This document shows, piece after piece, positions 34,381-44,600 of a stretch of 64,000 bases of DNA. This DNA is from JAWWOW01 sp033851265 (GTDB lineage: Bacteria > Actinomycetota > Actinomycetes > JAWWOW01). A model generated the notes under the pieces. That model was not told where the DNA came from. It searched no databases and saw only the letters and a list, made by a program, of their open reading frames with translations. Position numbers and translations under genes: made by a program. How positions within the stretch are numbered: the first letter of the stretch is position 1; each line of letters starts with the position of its first letter. The stretch is taken from NCBI GenBank assembly GCA_033851265.1, contig JAWWOW010000005.1, forward strand, positions 124,001 through 188,000. Reading direction: 5' to 3'.

Positions 34381-35328
34381 ATGAGCACGCTGCCGAGTTC
34401 CGTGGAACGTCCGGTGTTGTCGGTCGCGTTGTCTCCGCCGTACGTCACGATCGTCTTGCCGGTTTTCAACGAGGTTGGTCACATCGCGCAAGAACTCGAT
34501 CGCATCACCGCTGCTATGGACGCGAGTGGCTTCAGCTATGACCTCGACGTTTATGACGACGGTTCGACCGACGGCTCGCGCGAGTTGCTGCAAGAGCTCG
34601 CCGACGAGGGGCACTACCCCAATCTCCGATTCGTTGCGCGGCCCCGCAACGCCGGTCCGGGCACGATCCGACGAATCGGTACACAGCAGGCGCGGGGCGA
34701 GATCGTGGCGTGGACCGACGCGGATCTCACCTACCCGAACGATCGGCTGCCGGAGTTCGTCACGATGCTGCAACGCGATCGCGGCATCGACCAGGTCGTC
34801 GGCGCACGCACATCCGAGGCCGGCTCCTACCGCGTGCTGCGCGTACCCGCGAAGTGGGCGATCCGTCGCATCGCGTCATACCTGACCAACACACCCATCC
34901 CTGACCTGAACTCCGGGATGCGCGTCTTCCGCCGCGACGTCTCGCAGCCCTATCTCGGCCTGCTGCCCGCCGGTTTCTCGTGCGTGACGACACTCACCGT
35001 GTCATTCCTCGCCAATGGTCACGAGATCAAGTACGTGCCGATCGACTACGCCACGCGCGCCGGCCGGTCGAAGTTCCACTTCGTCCGCGATGCCTACCAA
35101 TACATCCTGCAGGTGCTACGGATGGTCATGTACTTCAACCCGCTCAAGGTCCTCATGCCGATCGGGCTGTGGATCGTTGCTCTCGGCGGCGTCAAGATGG
35201 TGACCGACGTCATCCGTTTCGGGTGGCGAGTGCCGGGTTCAACGGTGCTCATCCTGCTAGCGGGATTACAAGTGGCCGCGCTTGCGTTACTCGCCGACCT
35301 GATCGTGCGTTCCCGGTCGGAGACTTAG
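34381..35328 (+). CDS. GT2 glycosyltransferase, dolichol-phosphate-mannose synthase-like
   Basis: 315 residues. GT-A core: VTIVLPVFNEVGHIAQELDRI, DVYDDGSTDGSRELL, WTDADLTYPNDRLPEF with the DAD metal motif, DLNSGMRVFRRDV. Two C-terminal membrane helices at about 255-310. Members of this group charge polyprenyl-phosphate with mannose or glucose for GT-C enzymes, fitting the GT-C-like protein two genes upstream. One base separates its stop from the next likely start (CTG 35330). Confidence 0.9.
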   Translation: MSTLPSSVERPVLSVALSPPYVTIVLPVFNEVGHIAQELDRITAAMDASGFSYDLDVYDDGSTDGSRELLQELADEGHYPNLRFVARPRNAGPGTIRRIGTQQARGEIVAWTDADLTYPNDRLPEFVTMLQRDRGIDQVVGARTSEAGSYRVLRVPAKWAIRRIASYLTNTPIPDLNSGMRVFRRDVSQPYLGLLPAGFSCVTTLTVSFLANGHEIKYVPIDYATRAGRSKFHFVRDAYQYILQVLRMVMYFNPLKVLMPIGLWIVALGGVKMVTDVIRFGWRVPGSTVLILLAGLQVAALALLADLIVRSRSET

Positions 35329-35329
35329 C

Positions 35330-36427
35330 CTGCGCGTTCTCGTATTCGGGACTTACGACGAACGCCGGCACCCGCGCGTCGGCGTGCTCGCGGCAGGTCT
35401 CGCCGCTCACGGCGCCGACGTGATCGCGTGCAACGTGCCACTCGGCCTGGACACTGCCGCGCGCGTGGCGATGCTTCGGCAGCCCTGGCGACTACCTCTG
35501 CTCGCCTGGCGGCTCGCCGTTAGCTGGTCACGTCTCATCCGCCGCGCCCGAAAGGCGGGCCCCGTCGACGTTGTGCTCGTCGGCTACCTCGGACACTTCG
35601 ACGTCGTGCTTGCCCGCGTGCTGTTTCGCCGTACGCCGATTGCTCTCGATCACCTCGTCGGCGCACGCGACACCGCGCTGGACCGGGGAGCGCGCGGCCA
35701 ACTCACGGGGATGCTGCTCGGAGCGCTGGACCGGCTGGCCACCGCATGTGCGGACGTGGTCATCGTGGACACGGCCGAGCACCTCGAGTCACTGCGACCG
35801 CCGGCACGAGCAAAGGGCGTAGTCGCTGCGGTCGGTGCTCCCGACGAATGGTTCACTGCCCGGCGTGACAGTGCGCCAGTGCCGAGCGGTGCTGCGCAGC
35901 ATCCGTTGCGAGTGGTTTTCTTCGGTCAGTTCGCGCCGCTGCAGGGAGCACCCGTGATCGCCGCGGCACTCGCGCAGCTGCCGCCCGACCGGGTCGCCGC
36001 AACGATCATTGGAACGGGCCAAGACCTCGAGGCGACGCGGGCGGCGGCGCGGGACGCGGTGATCGACTGGCACGGCTGGGTGGATCCGGAGGAACTCCCT
36101 GGCCTGGTGTCGACGTACGACGTCTGTCTTGGCATCTTCGGTACCGGCACGAAAGCGCAACGCGTCGTCCCCAACAAGGTCTTCCAAGGTGCGGCGGCCG
36201 GCTGCGCGATCGTCACGTCCGACACTCCGCCGCAGCGCCGCGCGCTCGGCGATGCTGCGGTGTTCGTGCCACCCGGCGACGCAACGGCGCTGGCTGCGGC
36301 CCTCCTCGACCTGGCCGCCGACAACGAGCGCGTTGCGGAGCTGCGGCGGCGAGCCGCTGCCCGCGCGGATGCGCAGTTCACCGCAGGCTCCGTCGTTGCA
36401 GAGCTGCGAGAGCGGCTGCCGGCATGA
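35330..36427 (+). CDS. Glycosyltransferase with apparent CTG start
   Basis: 365 residues if begun at CTG 35330. The codons after it read RVLVFGTYDERRHPRVGVLA, a first beta strand typical of this glycosyltransferase group; the first ordinary start (GTG 35384) would cut away 18 residues of it. GGAG sits seven bases before the CTG. Later parts are VFFGQFAPLQGAPVIAAAL, IDWHGWVDPEELPGLV and VPNKVFQGAAAGCAIVTSD, donor-domain features of GT-B enzymes. The stop overlaps the methyltransferase by four bases. Family certain, sugar unknown. Confidence 0.85.
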   Translation: MRVLVFGTYDERRHPRVGVLAAGLAAHGADVIACNVPLGLDTAARVAMLRQPWRLPLLAWRLAVSWSRLIRRARKAGPVDVVLVGYLGHFDVVLARVLFRRTPIALDHLVGARDTALDRGARGQLTGMLLGALDRLATACADVVIVDTAEHLESLRPPARAKGVVAAVGAPDEWFTARRDSAPVPSGAAQHPLRVVFFGQFAPLQGAPVIAAALAQLPPDRVAATIIGTGQDLEATRAAARDAVIDWHGWVDPEELPGLVSTYDVCLGIFGTGTKAQRVVPNKVFQGAAAGCAIVTSDTPPQRRALGDAAVFVPPGDATALAAALLDLAADNERVAELRRRAAARADAQFTAGSVVAELRERLPA

Positions 36428-37164
36428 AGCCACCACTGACTCCGATGGCGACGATGCGCTACGACCGGGTGCGCACGTTGATCCCGCCGACCGCGCACAG
36501 CATCCTCGAAATCGGCTGCGGCCAAGGAGCGCTCGGCTATCGACTGGCGACCGACCGGCCGGGTCGGAGCTATCTCGGCCTCGAGCCCGATGCGGAGTCG
36601 TGCGCCGTGGCGCGCCAGCGGTTGTCGGGCGTCGAGGGTGCGGACGTGCGCTGCGCGAGCAGCGACGGCCTCAACGCGAGCGAGACATTCGACCTCGCGT
36701 GTGCATTCGAGGTGCTCGAGCACACAGCCGACGACCACAGCACGCTCGCTGCGTGGCTTCGGCACGTGCGCCCGGGTGGGCACGTGCTGATCAGCGTGCC
36801 TGCGCATCCCGGCCGGTTCGGCCTTGCCGACGAGGTGGCCGGGCACTACCGACGCTACGACCCGTCGGGACTGCGCGAGCTGTTCCGTGACGTTGGCCTC
36901 GACGACATTCGCATCGTGCTCTACGGAATGCCGCTCGGGTACCTCCTCGAGCGCGTGCGCGGACCTCTGCTGGCACGCGCGGCGAAGGTCGACGACGAGA
37001 GTCCAGAAGAACGCACGCGGGGGAGCGGTCGGCTGCTGCAGCCAAGCGGAGCCGTGAGCGGCACGTTGATCGCGGTGGGCACCGCGCCGTTCCGGATACT
37101 GCAACGCGCGTTCCCGCACCATGGCATTGCCATCGTGGCGCGTGGCCAGGTGCGCACGGCGTGA
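36424..37164 (+). CDS. Class I SAM-dependent methyltransferase
   Basis: 246 residues. SAM motif I ILEIGCGQGALGYRL near residue 27-40, acidic end of strand two (LGLEPDAES), then LACAFEVLEHTADDHSTL typical of UbiE/methyltransferase-11 types and RPGGHVLISVPAHPG. The last 60 residues contain an amphipathic hydrophobic end. ATGA overlaps join it to the glycosyltransferase before it and the membrane protein after it, so the three act together, probably on one lipid-linked glycan. Confidence 0.88.
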   Translation: MKPPLTPMATMRYDRVRTLIPPTAHSILEIGCGQGALGYRLATDRPGRSYLGLEPDAESCAVARQRLSGVEGADVRCASSDGLNASETFDLACAFEVLEHTADDHSTLAAWLRHVRPGGHVLISVPAHPGRFGLADEVAGHYRRYDPSGLRELFRDVGLDDIRIVLYGMPLGYLLERVRGPLLARAAKVDDESPEERTRGSGRLLQPSGAVSGTLIAVGTAPFRILQRAFPHHGIAIVARGQVRTA

Positions 37165-38075
37165 CCGACACCAGGTCGGTCGCGCGGCGATTGCGTGCCG
37201 TCCTGCTCCCGGTAGCCGCGGGTCTGGCGGCGTACGCCGTTGTTGCGCAATGGTCCGACATCCGACACGCGCTCGACCGGGTCGGGTTCGTTGCGCCGCT
37301 GCTCGCTTTCCTCCTGGCGTTGGTCGGTCTCGCCGCCGGCGCGCTCGCCTGGCGTGCGCTGCTCACTGATGTCGGCGTGCGGCTGCCGCTCGCCGCCACG
37401 ACGCGGGTGTTCTTCGTCGGGCAGCTCGGCAAATACCTACCGGGCGGCGTGTGGCCCGTCGTCGCGCAGATGGAGTTGGGACACGACGCCGGCGCCGAGC
37501 GCCGTCACGTCGGGGCCGTTTCCGTTCTCGTGATGGCCGTCAATGTCGTCACCGGCCTCGTTGTCGCCGCCGCGTGCCTGCCGTTCACGTCTTCGTCCGC
37601 GCTGCATCGGGTCGGTTGGCTGTTGGTGCTGGTGCCGGTGGGTGTCGCGCTGCTGCATCCACGGGTGCTGAACGAGGTCATCGGGCGGGCGCTGCGGTTG
37701 CTCCGTCGCGAACCTCTCGAACAGCCACCGTCGATCCGCGGGGTCGCTGCCGCCGTGGCCTGGTCGCTCGTGATGTGGGCGGCCTTCGGCGCACATCTCT
37801 ATGTGCTCGCCGATCCCCTTGCGGAGTCGGGGCACCGCCTGCCCTTGCTCGCGGTCGGCGGGTATGCGCTGGCCTGGGTGGTGGGCTTTCTCGTCGTCGT
37901 GGCCCCGTCGGGTGTCGGCGTACGAGAGGCGATGCTCGTGCTCGCCCTCGCGCCCGCGCTGCCGGCGGGCGAAGCCACCGCTGTCGCACTGCTCTCCCGT
38001 GCACTAATGACGGTTGCTGATCTGGCGTGGGCGGCACTCGCCCTGCTGCCCCATCTGCGGGGTCGGGCAAGGTGA
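37161..38075 (+). CDS. YbhN/AglD-like membrane protein (LPG synthase TM family)
   Basis: 304 residues with seven or eight hydrophobic helices. FFVGQLGKYLPGGVWPV and the late VVVAPSGVGVREAMLVL are the recurring marks of the lysylphosphatidylglycerol synthetase transmembrane family. Stand-alone members next to dolichol-phosphate-mannose synthases are suspected to flip polyprenyl-phosphate sugars or support GT-C enzymes. It lacks the cytosolic acyltransferase domain of true MprF. ATGA overlap with the methyltransferase. Confidence 0.87.
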   Translation: MTDTRSVARRLRAVLLPVAAGLAAYAVVAQWSDIRHALDRVGFVAPLLAFLLALVGLAAGALAWRALLTDVGVRLPLAATTRVFFVGQLGKYLPGGVWPVVAQMELGHDAGAERRHVGAVSVLVMAVNVVTGLVVAAACLPFTSSSALHRVGWLLVLVPVGVALLHPRVLNEVIGRALRLLRREPLEQPPSIRGVAAAVAWSLVMWAAFGAHLYVLADPLAESGHRLPLLAVGGYALAWVVGFLVVVAPSGVGVREAMLVLALAPALPAGEATAVALLSRALMTVADLAWAALALLPHLRGRAR

Positions 38076-38163
38076 CGACGGTTCTTCCGACCGGCGTACG
38101 CTGGGACCGAGGCCAATGTGCAAGCGGCGCCAAACCAATGAGCAAGCAGAGTAAGGAGTGAGC

Positions 38164-39291
38164 GTGCCACCGCGCGTGCTCGTCGACGCGACGGCCGTGC
38201 CCGCAGACCGAGGTGGGGTCGGGCGCTACGTCGACGGGTTACTTCCAGCACTCGATGCCGCCGGCGCTGACCTCGCTATCACCTGTCAGCGCGCCGACGC
38301 CGAGCGCTACGGCCGCCTCGCCCCGTCCGCCCGGATCGTTCCTGGGCCGCCGGCCATCAGCCACCGCGCCACCCGGCTCGCCTGGGAACAGACCGGCCTG
38401 CCGCTGGCCGCCGAACAGGTCGAAGCGCAGGTCATCCACTCGCCGCACTACACGATGCCGCTGCGCGCAAACTGCAAAGTCGTGGTCACGATCCACGACG
38501 CAACGTTCTTCACCGAGCCGGAGATGCACACTGCCGTGCGCGGCACGTTCTACCGATCGGCTACGCGTACGGCGTTGCGGCGGGCGAGCCGTTGCATCGT
38601 GCCGTCCAAGGCCACCCGCGACGAGCTCGTGCGCTTGCTCTCCGCCGACCCGACCACCCTCGATGTGGCCTACCACGGGGTCGACGACGCGGTCTTTCAT
38701 CCGCCGACGCCGGAAGAGCGCGACCACGTAACCAACCGACTGGGCTTGGGCGGCACGCAGTACATCGCCTTCCTCGGAGTTCTGGAGCCCCGCAAGAACG
38801 TTCCGAACCTGGTGCGTGGGTGGATGCGTGCGGTCACCGACCGCCCCGATCCGCCTGCATTGGTCCTGGCCGGTGGAAGCGGCTGGGACGAAGACGTCGA
38901 TGCGGCCATCAGTGAGGTGCCGTCGCATTTGCGCGTCGTCCGACCGGGCTACCTGCGCTTCGCCGATCTGCCTGGCTACATGGGTGGCGCGCTCATCTGC
39001 GCCTACCCCAGTCATGGCGAGGGATTCGGGCTGCCGGTGCTCGAGGCGATGGCGTGTGGGGCACCGGTGCTGACAACGCAGCGGCTCTCGCTTCCGGAGG
39101 TCGGCGGCGACGCGGTCGCCTACACCGAGCCGGATCCCGACTCGATCGCGCGCGCGCTCACGTTATTGCTCGACGACGAGGGTCGCCGGCGCCAACTGGC
39201 CGAGGCCGGTGCGGCTCGCGCGCATGAGTTCACGTGGTCGGCGAGCGCCGAGGCCCACCTGGCGAGTTACGCGCGCGCCGTGTCCGGCTGA
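38164..39291 (+). CDS. Glycosyltransferase family 4
   Basis: 375 residues from GTG 38164 (AAGGAG five bases upstream; GTG 38158 would overlap it). N-terminal VLVDATAVPADRGGVGRYV, then VTIHDATFFTEPEMH, and a donor domain with FLGVLEPRKNVPNLVRGW and HGEGFGLPVLEAMACGAPVL, the complete EX7E motif of retaining GT4 enzymes (mannosyl/rhamnosyl transferases among them). Its stop TGA is in frame with the nucleotidyltransferase that follows, nine bases before that gene's likely start. Confidence 0.93.
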   Translation: MPPRVLVDATAVPADRGGVGRYVDGLLPALDAAGADLAITCQRADAERYGRLAPSARIVPGPPAISHRATRLAWEQTGLPLAAEQVEAQVIHSPHYTMPLRANCKVVVTIHDATFFTEPEMHTAVRGTFYRSATRTALRRASRCIVPSKATRDELVRLLSADPTTLDVAYHGVDDAVFHPPTPEERDHVTNRLGLGGTQYIAFLGVLEPRKNVPNLVRGWMRAVTDRPDPPALVLAGGSGWDEDVDAAISEVPSHLRVVRPGYLRFADLPGYMGGALICAYPSHGEGFGLPVLEAMACGAPVLTTQRLSLPEVGGDAVAYTEPDPDSIARALTLLLDDEGRRRQLAEAGAARAHEFTWSASAEAHLASYARAVSG

Positions 39292-39300
39292 GGCGCGCTC

Positions 39301-40344
39301 ATCGACGCCGTTGTCCTTGTCGGTGGACAAGGCACCCGGCTGCGGCCGCTGACGGTAACCACGCCCAAGCCGATGTTGCCGGTGGCGGGCGTGCCGGTGA
39401 TCGGTCATCAGCTATCGCGGTTGAAGGCCGCGGGTGTTGATCGCGTGGTCCTGGCCACGTCGTACCGCCCGGAGGTCTTTGCCGACTACATCGGCGACGG
39501 AAGCGACTTCGGGCTGCACGTCGTGCACGTCACCGAAGTGGATCCGCTCGGAACCGGCGGCGGAATTCGTAACGTGGTCGGCGAGCTGCAGGCCGGACCG
39601 GACGACCCAGTCGTCGTTCTGAACGGCGACATTTTCTCGGCCCACGACATCGGCGCACAGATTGCGTTGCACATCAGTGTTCGGGCTGCGGCGACGCTCC
39701 ACCTCACCCTCGTCGAGGACCCGTCCGCATTCGGCTCGGTGCCAACCGACGGGGATGGCCGCGTCACTGCCTTCCTCGAAAAGGCACCGGAGCCGGTGAC
39801 CAACCAGATCAACGCTGGGTGTTATGTCTTCCGCCGCTCGGTGATCGACGCCATACCCGCTGGGCGACCGGTATCGGTCGAGCGGGAGACGTTCCCTGCG
39901 CTGCTGGCAGCCGGTGAGCGGCTGCAGGGGTATATCGAGGCGGCGTACTGGCTCGACCTTGGCGCACCCGCGTCCTACCTGCAGGCCAACCGCGACGTTG
40001 TGCTGCTCCGTGGTGAGACCTCGCTGGTCATGGTCGGCGCCGAGGTCGCCGCCGATGTCGTTTTGACCAACGGCACGACCATCGGCACCGGCGCGACCGT
40101 TGACGGTGGGTCCGTCATCGACGGCAGCGTTGTTCTCGACGGTGCGTCGATCGGTCTCCGGGCGTCGATAACCGGGTCGGTGGTTGGTCGCGGGGTCGTC
40201 CTCGGCGACGAGTGTGTGCTCGATGGGGCCGTGATCGGTGACGAGGCGAAGATCGGTGACCGCAACGAGCTGCTCCACGGCATCCGGGTCTGGCCCGGAG
40301 TCGAGATCCCCGGCGCATCACTGCGGTTTTCGACCGACGCCTGA
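39301..40344 (+). CDS. Sugar-1-phosphate nucleotidyltransferase (mannose-1-P guanylyltransferase-like)
   Basis: 347 residues if begun at ATC 39301. The essential nucleotide loop VVLVGGQGTRLRPLT is in frame but lies before any ATG, GTG or TTG after the preceding TGA; the first ATG (39373) would remove it. GAGG lies seven bases before ATC 39301. Later motifs are TTPKPMLPVAGVP, LNGDIF, FLEKAPEPVTNQINAGCYV, then hexapeptide repeats at the C-terminus. Matches the place of Rv3264c, which makes GDP-mannose. With manB at 60289 this would supply mannose donors. Start codon unresolved. Confidence 0.88.
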   Translation: MDAVVLVGGQGTRLRPLTVTTPKPMLPVAGVPVIGHQLSRLKAAGVDRVVLATSYRPEVFADYIGDGSDFGLHVVHVTEVDPLGTGGGIRNVVGELQAGPDDPVVVLNGDIFSAHDIGAQIALHISVRAAATLHLTLVEDPSAFGSVPTDGDGRVTAFLEKAPEPVTNQINAGCYVFRRSVIDAIPAGRPVSVERETFPALLAAGERLQGYIEAAYWLDLGAPASYLQANRDVVLLRGETSLVMVGAEVAADVVLTNGTTIGTGATVDGGSVIDGSVVLDGASIGLRASITGSVVGRGVVLGDECVLDGAVIGDEAKIGDRNELLHGIRVWPGVEIPGASLRFSTDA

Positions 40345-40995
40345 TCAATCGGGTTGGGTCACGCGGTCATAGGACGTGACTTGGCCATCGGCCAGTGACA
40401 GGACGGCGTCGCATCGGTAGGCGACCTCATCGTCGTGCGTCGTCAGGACGAGTACGGCGCCGCGGTCACGTTCGCGAAGCACCTCCGTCATGGTGTGCCC
40501 GCGAAGTGCACGATCGAGCTCCGACGTCGGCTCGTCGGCGAAGACGTACATCGGTTCCGCGACCAGGGCGCGGGCCACGGCGACGCGTTGCCGCTGCCCA
40601 CCGGACAGCTCCTCGACGAGATGATCGGCGACGTCGGTCAGGCGCACGCGTTCGAGTGCGTGGGCGGCGCGCTCCGTGATCTCGCGCCGCGGGAGGTCGC
40701 GAACTTGGAGGGCGAACTCCACACACTCTGCAGCTGTGAGCAATGCTGGTAGTCCGTAGTTCTGCAGGACGACACCGATCTCGGCGCGACGTTCCGGCGG
40801 AGCCACCTCGCCGAGCATGATGGCGCCGCTGGTCGGGTCGTCGAGCCCGGCGAGTAGGGCGAGCAACGTGGATTTTCCCGACCCGGATGGGCCGGCCACA
40901 GCCAGCGCGGTGCCCGGCTCGACCGTGAACGACACGTCATTGAGGATGCGCACATCGCCCACGACGTATCCCACCGACTCGGATCGCAGCGTCAT
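40345..40995 (-). CDS. ABC transporter ATPase (LolD/MacB type), copy 1
   Basis: 216 residues. Walker A AGPSGSGKSTLLALLAG, Q loop VVLQNYGLPALLT, signature LSGGQRQRVAVARAL, Walker B YVFADEPTSELD, H loop LVLTTHDDEVA. Small ATPases like this pair with FtsX-type permeases that extract lipids or lipoproteins or act as mechanotransmitters. The start overlaps the second ATPase gene stop by four bases. Its stop touches the convergent nucleotidyltransferase end. Confidence 0.93.
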   Translation of the reverse strand: MTLRSESVGYVVGDVRILNDVSFTVEPGTALAVAGPSGSGKSTLLALLAGLDDPTSGAIMLGEVAPPERRAEIGVVLQNYGLPALLTAAECVEFALQVRDLPRREITERAAHALERVRLTDVADHLVEELSGGQRQRVAVARALVAEPMYVFADEPTSELDRALRGHTMTEVLRERDRGAVLVLTTHDDEVAYRCDAVLSLADGQVTSYDRVTQPD

Positions 40996-41693
40996 CGTGG
41001 TGTCCCGACCACGGAGCCGTCGCGAAGTTGCACTTCTACGTCCACGCGCTCGGCGACTCGCGGGTCGTGCGTCACGATGACGATCGTCATCCCCGTCCGC
41101 TTGTTTGCGGCCAGCAAGAGGTCGATGACTCGGTCGCGGTTATTGGTGTCGAGCTGACTCGTCGGCTCGTCGACGAGCAGGACGCTTGGTTGGGTCGCGA
41201 GAGTGGTCGCGACGGCAAGTCGTTGCTGTTCGCCGCCGGACAGCGTGCCGACTTGTGCGGTGGCCCGTGCGCCGACGCCGACGTCATCCAGCAGCGCGAG
41301 CGCGTCCAATGGTTGTTTCCGCGGACCGGCGTCGTACGCGAATGTGACGTTTTCGATGGGGGAGAGGTAGGGCAGCAGGTTCGCGCCAGGTCCCTGGGCC
41401 AGCACCGCGACGCCCGTGCGGCGCATGGTGAGCAGCTCGCGTTCGCTCATCGCGGTGACGTCGTGCTCGCCGACACGGATCTCGCCGTGTGTCGGTCGCA
41501 GCAGCCCTGCTAGCGCGTAGAGCAGCGTCGATTTGCCCGAACCCGATGGGCCGGTCAGCGCGACCACCGAACCCGCTCGTAGGTCGATGTTCACATCGGA
41601 CAGCGCAGGTGTCTCGTCGAGCGAGCCGGCGTACACATGACCGACGCCGCGGCACTGGATCGGCAGCCCGAACGTTGTCCGTGCATTGGTCAT
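40992..41693 (-). CDS. ABC transporter ATPase (LolD/MacB type), copy 2
   Basis: 233 residues from ATG 41693 (longer frames run into the permease gene). Walker A TGPSGSGKSTLLYALAG, Q loop AVLAQGPGANLLPYL, signature LSGGEQQRLAVATTLA, Walker B SVLLVDEPTSQLD, H loop VIVTHDPRVAE. Distinct from copy 1 in sequence. ATGA overlap with the permease. The Q-loop context QGPGAN is unusual. Confidence 0.92.
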   Translation of the reverse strand: MTNARTTFGLPIQCRGVGHVYAGSLDETPALSDVNIDLRAGSVVALTGPSGSGKSTLLYALAGLLRPTHGEIRVGEHDVTAMSERELLTMRRTGVAVLAQGPGANLLPYLSPIENVTFAYDAGPRKQPLDALALLDDVGVGARATAQVGTLSGGEQQRLAVATTLATQPSVLLVDEPTSQLDTNNRDRVIDLLLAANKRTGMTIVIVTHDPRVAERVDVEVQLRDGSVVGTPR

Positions 41694-44600
41694 GGCGCAG
41701 GCTCCCGCAGCACTGCTGGCTTCGCCGACCACACGAGTGCAGTCGCGACGGCAGCGGCGGCACCAGCGACGAGCACGCTGACGGCAGCGATGAGCAACAC
41801 CAGTGGCGTCCAATGCAACCCATACCGCAAGTCCGGCGGCTGACTCACGGGGAACTCCGGAACGGCTGGCAGCACGATCGCGGTTGTGACGGTGCCGGCG
41901 ACCACTCCGGCGATGGCAGCAATACCGAGGAGCAGACCGATCTCGGCCATCGTTCCGGCGAACAACGTTCGTGGTCGTGCACCGGCAACGGCCAGCGCAG
42001 CGAGCTCGTGCAGCCGCCGTCTGCCCGAGGCGTACAACGACACGGCGGTCGCGGCGCCCGCGAGCAGAGCACCGGCGAGCGCTGTCATCGTGTAGAGCAG
42101 CACGCCGAGCGCTGGCCCGGTTCTAGTCAGCTCGTGAAAGCGCTGGGATGTCGTTTGCACCCCGGCAACAACCAGGCCGGCAGCCTTCAGCCTGGATACC
42201 GCATCGGCGGGAGCGTCGTTCGAGAGCCAGACGCTGTACTCCGCGAACTCGTCGAACATCGGCAGCTCGGCGCGCATGATGCGGAGATCGACGAGGCTGC
42301 CGAGCTCTCCGACGCGGGGGACAACGGACAGGTCGGCGACCGAGACGATGGGCACCGGATCGCCGTTGCCGTCGGACAGGGTTGGTGCATCACCTGCGGT
42401 CACCCGCGGGTCGACGGCCATCGGGAACGGCGTGGGTGCGGTGTTGCGGATCAGCGGCGGCGGTGGACCGCCGATCGTGCTGAAGCGGTAGACCACGCCA
42501 CTCACACTCGTGCTCGTCGTTCCGCCGTAGTGCAGCTGCGGAGGTTGCACCCACCCCCCTGCGACCGCGAAGCCGGCGTCAACGGTCGTCCACACCGACC
42601 CGCGCTGCTCTTGCAGACGGGACACCGTGAGGACGCCGCGGAGTGCGCTGGTGTCGCCGTAGTCCGGTTCGAGCGTCAGGCCCGTTAGACCGCAGCCGCG
42701 CTCACAACCCGACATGCGTCCGGCGTATGTATGGGTTCCTGGTTTCAGCCGACCGAGGTCGAGCGTGCCCGCTGTCGTATCGGACAACGTTGCGCCCAGA
42801 TGCACGGGTGCTCGACCGAGGTTCGCGGTGGTAGCGGTGAGGCGAATGGCGTTGCCGCGAACGACAACAGGCGACGGCGTTGGCACGTTGATGGCGCGAA
42901 GCACGGAGGACAGGTCATGGTTGGCGAAGTCGTCTCGCCAGTAGCCGATGCCGTCGTACTTGCTTGCCTCGATGGCCAACACCGGGCCCCGCACCGAGCC
43001 GCCGAATGGCAGCCACTCGGCGGCCACCATCGCCCAGGCGCCATCCGGGTCGATCCGGTTCACGACGCCGATTGCTTCACCGCCGTCTGACGATGCGAGA
43101 TGGACGACGGTCGGTGCACCTATCGCGGTTCGGGCGCGGGCTTTTTCGTTGGTGCGGGAGATCGCCGAGGCCTCGACCGAGAAAACCGCAAGCGCGAGTG
43201 TGATGGCGAGCAACCCAGCAAGCGAGAACGCACCAGGTCGACGTATGACTTGCCGAACGGCAAGGAAGGTCGCCACCCGCGAACTTGCTCGTGTCCAGCG
43301 CGCCAACGCCTGCAACGGCGTTGCGATAATGCGTACGGCGAGCGTGGTCAGCACCACGATCAGCAGGCCCGGGCCGAGCAGCGCAAGGGGGCGGCTGTTG
43401 CCGCTGGACAACGTGCCAACGTGGCGAAGCTGGACCAACCCAACGATCGCAAGGACGAACAGCGCGATCTCGGCGATGACGAGGGGCCGAGCATGTAGCG
43501 CCGGCCGCGACGTACGCCGCCATTGCTCCACGACTGGGCGGCGAAGAACGCGAGCGCCGGCGACGGAGGCAGCGGCGATCGCGCCGAAATATCCGGCGAG
43601 CAGTGCAAGCACCGGTGGCCAGCGGAGTGCCACCGGGGTGTCATCCGCGAGCAGCCCCGATGCGATCACGCGGACCACGAGATCTGCGGACACCAGCGCG
43701 ATCGGGAGAGCCAGCGTGATGAGTGCGATCGGCTCGAGCAGCCCGAAGCTCAGTGTCCGCGCGGGGGAGTAACCCCGCAGCTTCGCCAGCGCGATCTCGG
43801 GTCCGCGCACCTCCGCGGCATTGGCGACGACGATGAACAGCACGAGTGCGGCGAGCAGCCCTACCTGCAGGGTGACCACGAGCACCGAGACGGCAAGCAG
43901 GCGACGGTCATGGTCAGCAGTGTCGAGAACATCGCCGACCTTGGTGGCCGCCAGCCAGCCTTCTCCACCGGTCGTTACATTCGAGCGGAAGGCTGCGACG
44001 TTTGACCGCAGTGCTGACTCGTTGTCGAGCCTGACCTTCCGAGGGTCGAGGTAGAGATCCACCTCCGCGTTGACGGCTGTCCGGTCCAGCTGCTCGAAAG
44101 TCGAATCGGCGACGAACACGGTGTCGACCGTGTCGGGTCGATCCTTGGCGTTGATGTGTGAGTCGAACAGATCGTGGCCGAACCAGTAGGGCTCCGACGC
44201 GTCCAACGGTTGGTAGACCCCGACGACGACCGCGTTAATGCTCACGTTCGGTCGAGGCGGTCCATTAACGACCAGTGGGATGTAGCCGAAACCGGCCAAC
44301 CGGGTGCCCAATGACCACGCGTAGCCGTACCTGCCGGTCGCTGCAGCGATGCGCGCGCTGACCATCGCCTCGCTCGGACCGCTGGGACAACGCCCGGACA
44401 CCAATCGAACGTGCTCGCACTGGTTTTCGCGAGACACGACGGGAGCGAATGCCCGACCGGTTTTCTGGTCGACGCGTTGGAATCCGGAGGTCTGCCCGCC
44501 CGTGAGCACGGACGTCATCGACACGTGGCGCGTATATCCGAGCGGCGCACCCGCTTGCTGGATCCGTTCCACTATCTGTCCAGTCGGTTGACCAGCGGCG

